A stretch of 10,274 nt of DNA from contig JAURCW010000027.1 in the NCBI GenBank assembly GCA_030828265.1, positions 1 through 10,274 on the forward strand. The letters are read 5' to 3'. Shown here piece after piece: positions 6,661-10,274 of this stretch. The notes beneath the pieces are model-generated. The model had not been told where the DNA came from. It saw only the letters and a program-made list of their open reading frames with translations, and ran no database searches. The position numbers were made by a program, and so were the translations under genes. This DNA comes from Burkholderiales bacterium (GTDB lineage Bacteria; Pseudomonadota; Gammaproteobacteria; Burkholderiales; Burkholderiaceae_A). Within the stretch, counting starts at the first letter, position 1, and every line of letters starts with the position of its first letter.

Positions 6661-8246
6661 GATCGATCTTTCGAATTCTCACCATTGCGCAGGTTGTGCT
6701 GCGCTTTGGCCTCGATCAACTGGCCGTCGACGGTGCGCGGCGAGGCCTTGACTCGCGGCTGCTTGGTGTTGTGCTTTCCCTGCTTCGGCTTGGTCGACGT
6801 TTTGAAGAGACGCGTGGCGCACGCATTCGGCAGGCCCTTGAGAGCCTTGGGCCCATTTTCGTCAAGTTCGGTCAGGTGCTTTCTACGCGGCGCGACCTTC
6901 TGCCCGAAGACATTGCCGATGAGCTTGCGCTTTTGCAAGACCAGGTTCCACCCTTTGACTCCCAAGTTGCCATTGCCACCATTGAGCGGTCACTGGGCAA
7001 GCCCTTAAATGAGCTCTTCGAATCCTTTGATGAAACACCGGTTGCGAGCGCCTCAATCGCTCAGGTGCACTTTGGGCGGCTGCATACCGGCCAAGACGTA
7101 GCGATCAAAGTCCTGCGGCCCGGCATGCTTTCCATCATTGATAAAGACCTGGCCCTGCTGCGTTTGTTCGCTCAGCTTGCCGAGAAGTTTTCGTCGGATG
7201 GAAGACGCCTGAAGCCTCGCGAGGTGGTGGCCGAGTTCGACAACTACCTGCATGATGAGCTTGATCTTGTGCGCGAAGCGGCCAACGCCACCCAGCTTCG
7301 GCGTAACTTTGCAGACTCCCCGCTTTTACAGATCCCTGAAATGCTCTGGGATTACTGCAAGTCGGACGTAATTGTGATGGAGCGGGTGTACGGCATTCCT
7401 ATCAACCGGATGCAGCGGCTTAAAGAAGCAGACATCAACCTTAAACAGCTCTCGCGTGAAGGCGTGGAGATCTTCTTCACCCAGGTTTTCCGAGACGGCT
7501 ATTTTCATGCTGACATGCACCCAGGCAACATTCTTGTCAGCGACCGCGGGCCCCACAAGGGGCATTACATTGCCCTTGACTTCGGTATTGTGGGCACGCT
7601 CTCAGAGTTCGATAAAAATTACCTGGCCCAGAACTTTCTGGCCTTCTTCCGCCGGGACTACAGGCGTGTGGCCGAACTGCACATTGAGTCGGGCTGGGCA
7701 CCGTCCAATACCCGTGTGGATGCGCTTGAGTCTGCGGTACGCGGTGTCTGCGAACCGTTTTTCGATCGGCCCCTCAAAGAGATCTCGCTTGGTCAGGTGC
7801 TGCTGCGACTCTTTCAAGCCTCACGTCGTTTCAATGTCGAAATTCAGCCTCAGCTTGTTCTGCTTCAAAAAACCCTTCTCAACATTGAAGGCCTGGGCAG
7901 GCAGCTCGACCCCGACCTCGACCTCTGGGTTACGGCCAAGCCCTTTTTAGAAAAATGGATGAAGGAACAGGTGGGGCTGCAAGGCCTTCGGCAGCGCACT
8001 CTGCGTGAGGCCGAGCGCTGGTCCTCCATGCTGCCCGAACTGCCCAGGCTAACCCATACCGCGCTCAAGCGCCTGGCCTACCCTGAGCCCGATGCCACTG
8101 CCGCAAAACTTGGCAAGCTCGTTGAAGACAGTCGCCGCACCCGGCGATGGGTTGTTGTTCTCTCTTTTTTGGTATTTTTGCTGCTGGTTAATATGGTAGC
8201 CCTGCTTATCAAGCTCTGGGGCCTTTCCCTGCTCCCACCTCCTTGA
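6657..8246 (+). CDS. ubiB: UbiB, atypical kinase-like ubiquinone biosynthesis protein
   Basis: A 529-residue member of the UbiB/ABC1/ADCK family, needed for ubiquinone accumulation; it is an ATPase of protein-kinase-like fold thought to help extract or present lipid intermediates at the membrane. Visible landmarks: KFGQ (70-73) with LSTRRDLLP, the alanine-rich nucleotide loop here reading ASASIAQVH (130-138), the VAIK lysine K151, the ExD pair E201/D203, HADMHPGN (284-291) and DFG (308-310). A C-terminal hydrophobic segment (about 498-520) forms the expected membrane anchor. Length fits E. coli UbiB (546). It starts inside the ttcA stop (ATGA) and ends 12 bases before the symporter gene. In many proteobacteria ubiB lies with ubiE and ubiJ; here it is linked to ttcA, which is less usual. 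Assignment is secure. Confidence 0.95.
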   Translation: MRSIFRILTIAQVVLRFGLDQLAVDGARRGLDSRLLGVVLSLLRLGRRFEETRGARIRQALESLGPIFVKFGQVLSTRRDLLPEDIADELALLQDQVPPFDSQVAIATIERSLGKPLNELFESFDETPVASASIAQVHFGRLHTGQDVAIKVLRPGMLSIIDKDLALLRLFAQLAEKFSSDGRRLKPREVVAEFDNYLHDELDLVREAANATQLRRNFADSPLLQIPEMLWDYCKSDVIVMERVYGIPINRMQRLKEADINLKQLSREGVEIFFTQVFRDGYFHADMHPGNILVSDRGPHKGHYIALDFGIVGTLSEFDKNYLAQNFLAFFRRDYRRVAELHIESGWAPSNTRVDALESAVRGVCEPFFDRPLKEISLGQVLLRLFQASRRFNVEIQPQLVLLQKTLLNIEGLGRQLDPDLDLWVTAKPFLEKWMKEQVGLQGLRQRTLREAERWSSMLPELPRLTHTALKRLAYPEPDATAAKLGKLVEDSRRTRRWVVVLSFLVFLLLVNMVALLIKLWGLSLLPPP

Positions 8247-8258
8247 GGCGAAGACGTC

Positions 8259-9698
8259 ATGCTTCTTAATCTGGTTGCAATCTACCTTGTGGTCTCTATT
8301 CTTATTGGTCTTATTGCGGCGCGCCGGGTGCATTCGGCAGCCGATTACATTACGGCGGGTCGTAACCTGCCTATGCCCGTCGTGATGGCCATGGTCTTTG
8401 CAACCTGGTTTGGGGCAGAAACCGTACTAGGTATTTCGGCCACCTTCCTTGAAGAGGGCTTTCGAGGGCTCATCTCCGACCCCTTAGGCGCCTCGATCTG
8501 CCTCATTTTGTTTGGGCTTGTCTTTGCCCTACCCCTCTACCGGCTCAAGCTCATTACCTTGGGCGACTTCTTTCGTGTGCGCTACGATCGTCGCATCGAA
8601 CTGGTCGTCTCACTTTGCATTGTTATTTCCTACCTGGGCTGGGTCTCAGCACAAATTACTGCGCTTGGCTTAGTCTTTAACGTGCTTTCAGATGACCTCA
8701 TCAGCATGAATCAAGGCATGCTTATTGGGGCAAGTGTGGTTCTTCTTTACACGCTCGTGGGTGGCATGTGGTCGGTGGCGGCGACCACCTTCGTTCAGAT
8801 GATTGTCATCGTGGTAGGCCTTCTTATCGTGACTTCTATGGCAGGCGAGATGGCGGGGGGTATTCCGCTCGTCATTGAAAAGGCCGCGGCCGAGGGGAAG
8901 TTTGACTGGCTTCCAAGCCTGGATACGGTGGACATGCTCGGCTGGATCGCAGCACTTCTGACCATGGCCCTTGGATCCATCCCGCAGCAAGACGTCTTTC
9001 AGCGGGTCAATTCATCAAGGAACGAGTTCATTGCGGTCTGGGCCACCACGCTTGGCGGTGTTGCTTATTTCTTTTTCGCCGCGGTGCCACTCTTTCTGGC
9101 CTACACCGCAAATATCATTGACCCCGCCATGACGGCCGCCAAAATGGCAGAGGACTCGCAGCTGGTTCTGCCCACGCTTGTTGCCAATTACATGCCCTTC
9201 TGGGTGCAGGTGGTCTTCTTCGGGGCTTTGTTGTCGGTCATCATGAGTACGGCCTCGGGCACTCTTTTGGCTCCCTCGGTGACATTTGCCGAAAACGTGA
9301 TTAAAGGCGCGGTGCCTAATATGAGTGACAGGCAGCTTCTGTTCACCACGCGCTTAACTGTCCTGGGCTTCACGATTCTGGTTACCGGCTACGCCATCAT
9401 CACCGATGCGAGCATTCACACAATGGTCGAGAATGCCTACCGCATTACGCTGGCCGGGGCCTTCGTACCGCTTACCGCCGGTCTTTTCTGGCGACGGGCA
9501 AGTAACCTTGGAGCAGCTCTTTCAGTCACCTTAGGCCTTGGCGTCTGGCTGATGCTCGAGGCCACTGGGGTGGAACTTCTTGTTGAGCCTCAGCTTGTTG
9601 GTCTTCTCTTTAGCTTTGTTGGCATGATCGTGGGCAGCACCATTTCGCCCAACCCCCACGCCCGTAATGCCAACGGTATTCCCATGAGAGCCGCCTAG
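8259..9698 (+). CDS. Sodium:solute symporter (SSS family), substrate unknown
   Basis: A 479-residue inner-membrane transporter of the SSS family (PutP/PanF/SGLT relatives, LeuT fold) that uses the sodium gradient to import a solute. About 13 hydrophobic segments can be counted, beginning at residue 5 and ending near 461. The YITAGRNLP motif after the first helix (30-38) and the MSTASGTLLAPS segment (329-340) are typical; S330 and T331 align with the PutP sodium ligands S340 and T341. At the usual WTDxxQ motif of the family this protein reads ATTFVQ (175-180), so the aspartate corresponding to PutP D187 is a threonine. The ATG is preceded by GAGG (8245-8248) ten bases upstream, overlapping the ubiB stop. 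glmU starts three bases after its stop. Substrate cannot be told from sequence; proline, pantothenate or an organic acid would be guesses. Confidence 0.88.
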   Translation: MLLNLVAIYLVVSILIGLIAARRVHSAADYITAGRNLPMPVVMAMVFATWFGAETVLGISATFLEEGFRGLISDPLGASICLILFGLVFALPLYRLKLITLGDFFRVRYDRRIELVVSLCIVISYLGWVSAQITALGLVFNVLSDDLISMNQGMLIGASVVLLYTLVGGMWSVAATTFVQMIVIVVGLLIVTSMAGEMAGGIPLVIEKAAAEGKFDWLPSLDTVDMLGWIAALLTMALGSIPQQDVFQRVNSSRNEFIAVWATTLGGVAYFFFAAVPLFLAYTANIIDPAMTAAKMAEDSQLVLPTLVANYMPFWVQVVFFGALLSVIMSTASGTLLAPSVTFAENVIKGAVPNMSDRQLLFTTRLTVLGFTILVTGYAIITDASIHTMVENAYRITLAGAFVPLTAGLFWRRASNLGAALSVTLGLGVWLMLEATGVELLVEPQLVGLLFSFVGMIVGSTISPNPHARNANGIPMRAA

Positions 9699-9701
9699 GG
9701 T

Positions 9702-10274
9702 ATGAACGTTATTGTGCTTGCTGCGGGCAAGGGCAGTCGCATGAAAAGCGACCTGCCTAAGGTGCTTCACCCTGTGGCGGGCACACCCATGCTCGGGCAT
9801 GTTTTAAGAACGGCGGCGAAGGCCGGTGCTTCACACCTTATTCTCGTTGTAGGCCATGGTGCTGCCCAGGTGCAAGACTTCGCCAAATCGTTTTGCCTTC
9901 AACACGGCCTGCCCAATCCGGTGTTTGTGCTGCAGGATCCGCCCCAGGGAACGGGGCATGCGGTTGCTCAGGCCCTGCCCATGGTTGACCCAGTCCTTCC
10001 CAGCCTGGTTCTTTATGGCGATGTACCACTTATCGAAGAGGCAAGCCTGAGGGAATTAGGCGCAAGGCTTACTGATCAGGTATCACTTGTGGTACTCACC
10101 GCTCGCCTCGACAACCCTTACGGCTATGGCCGTATTCTGCGCGATCCTCAGACCAATCGTTTGGTAGGTTGCTGCGAAGAAAAAGATGCAAGCGACGAGA
10201 TTCGTGCCATTACCGAAGTGAACTCCGGCATTGTGCTTGCGGACACGCACAAGCTAAAAGATTGGGTTGGCCGC
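9702..10274 (+). CDS. glmU: Bifunctional GlmU, N-terminal uridylyltransferase part, 3' partial
   Basis: The ATG at 9702 opens a frame that stays open to the right edge, giving 191 residues. It starts with the nucleotidyltransferase signature LAAGKGSRMKSDLPK (6-20) and then shows QGTGHAV (82-88), LYGDVPLI with the metal-binding aspartate D107, an NPYGYGR motif, EEKDASDEI and EVNSGI. These match the uridylyltransferase half of GlmU, which makes UDP-GlcNAc from GlcNAc-1-P and UTP. The C-terminal left-handed beta-helix acetyltransferase domain (full length about 455 residues) would lie beyond the window. It follows the symporter by only three bases, so it is probably cotranscribed. The SD signal is weak (AGGG directly before the ATG, GAGAG at 9686-9690). 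The HPVAGTPM and DASDEI motifs argue for GlmU over other nucleotidyltransferases. Confidence 0.95.
   Translation, partial: MNVIVLAAGKGSRMKSDLPKVLHPVAGTPMLGHVLRTAAKAGASHLILVVGHGAAQVQDFAKSFCLQHGLPNPVFVLQDPPQGTGHAVAQALPMVDPVLPSLVLYGDVPLIEEASLRELGARLTDQVSLVVLTARLDNPYGYGRILRDPQTNRLVGCCEEKDASDEIRAITEVNSGIVLADTHKLKDWVGR

Noticed and set aside
9694..9699. CCTAGG palindrome at the symporter stop, and GACGTC (8253-8258) before the symporter start.
   Set aside because: Isolated six-base palindromes are expected by chance and neither is repeated at a regulatory spacing.

Overview
The window looks like a chromosomal housekeeping region of a betaproteobacterium, most likely in the order Burkholderiales. 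I infer this from the moderately high GC content, dense gene packing, strong use of CTT for leucine, and the combination of genes (slt-type transglycosylase, NDUFA9-like protein, cca, MidA-like methyltransferase, pteridine reductase, folB, ttcA, glmU). There are no mobile elements, no RNA genes, no CRISPR array and no non-coding stretch over 300 bases. Nearly every base is coding.

Left block (1-3328, plus strand): the C-terminal part of a soluble lytic transglycosylase that begins before the window, an NDUFA9-like NAD(P)-binding protein, and a CCA tRNA nucleotidyltransferase. The spacing is tight (18 and 14 bases), but a -10-like hexamer inside a short hairpin may start a second transcript at the NDUFA9-like gene. 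The nucleotidyltransferase keeps its catalytic head, but the region where the E. coli enzyme has an HD phosphohydrolase domain contains no histidine at all.

Middle: a MidA/NDUFAF7-type SAM methyltransferase on the minus strand converges on cca and overlaps it by 37 bases. It diverges from the next block across a 131-base gap (4498-4628), the only real promoter region in the window.

Right block (4629-10274, plus strand): one apparent operon of PTR1/FolM-like pteridine reductase, folB, ttcA, ubiB, a sodium:solute symporter and glmU, which runs out of the window. Starts and stops overlap (TAATG, ATGA, ATGA) or lie 3-12 bases apart. The first two genes belong to folate/pterin metabolism. TtcA thiolates tRNA, UbiB supports ubiquinone synthesis, and GlmU makes UDP-GlcNAc for the wall and LPS. 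With CCA and the transglycosylase, the recurring themes are tRNA maturation, the cell envelope and the quinone/complex I respiratory system (NDUFA9-like, NDUFAF7-like, UbiB).

I did not find a clearly new multi-gene system. The points most worth a second look are the HD-less CCA and its unclear start, the SD-less and possibly leaderless starts at two genes, the tail-to-tail gene overlap, and the symporter of unknown substrate inside an otherwise biosynthetic operon.
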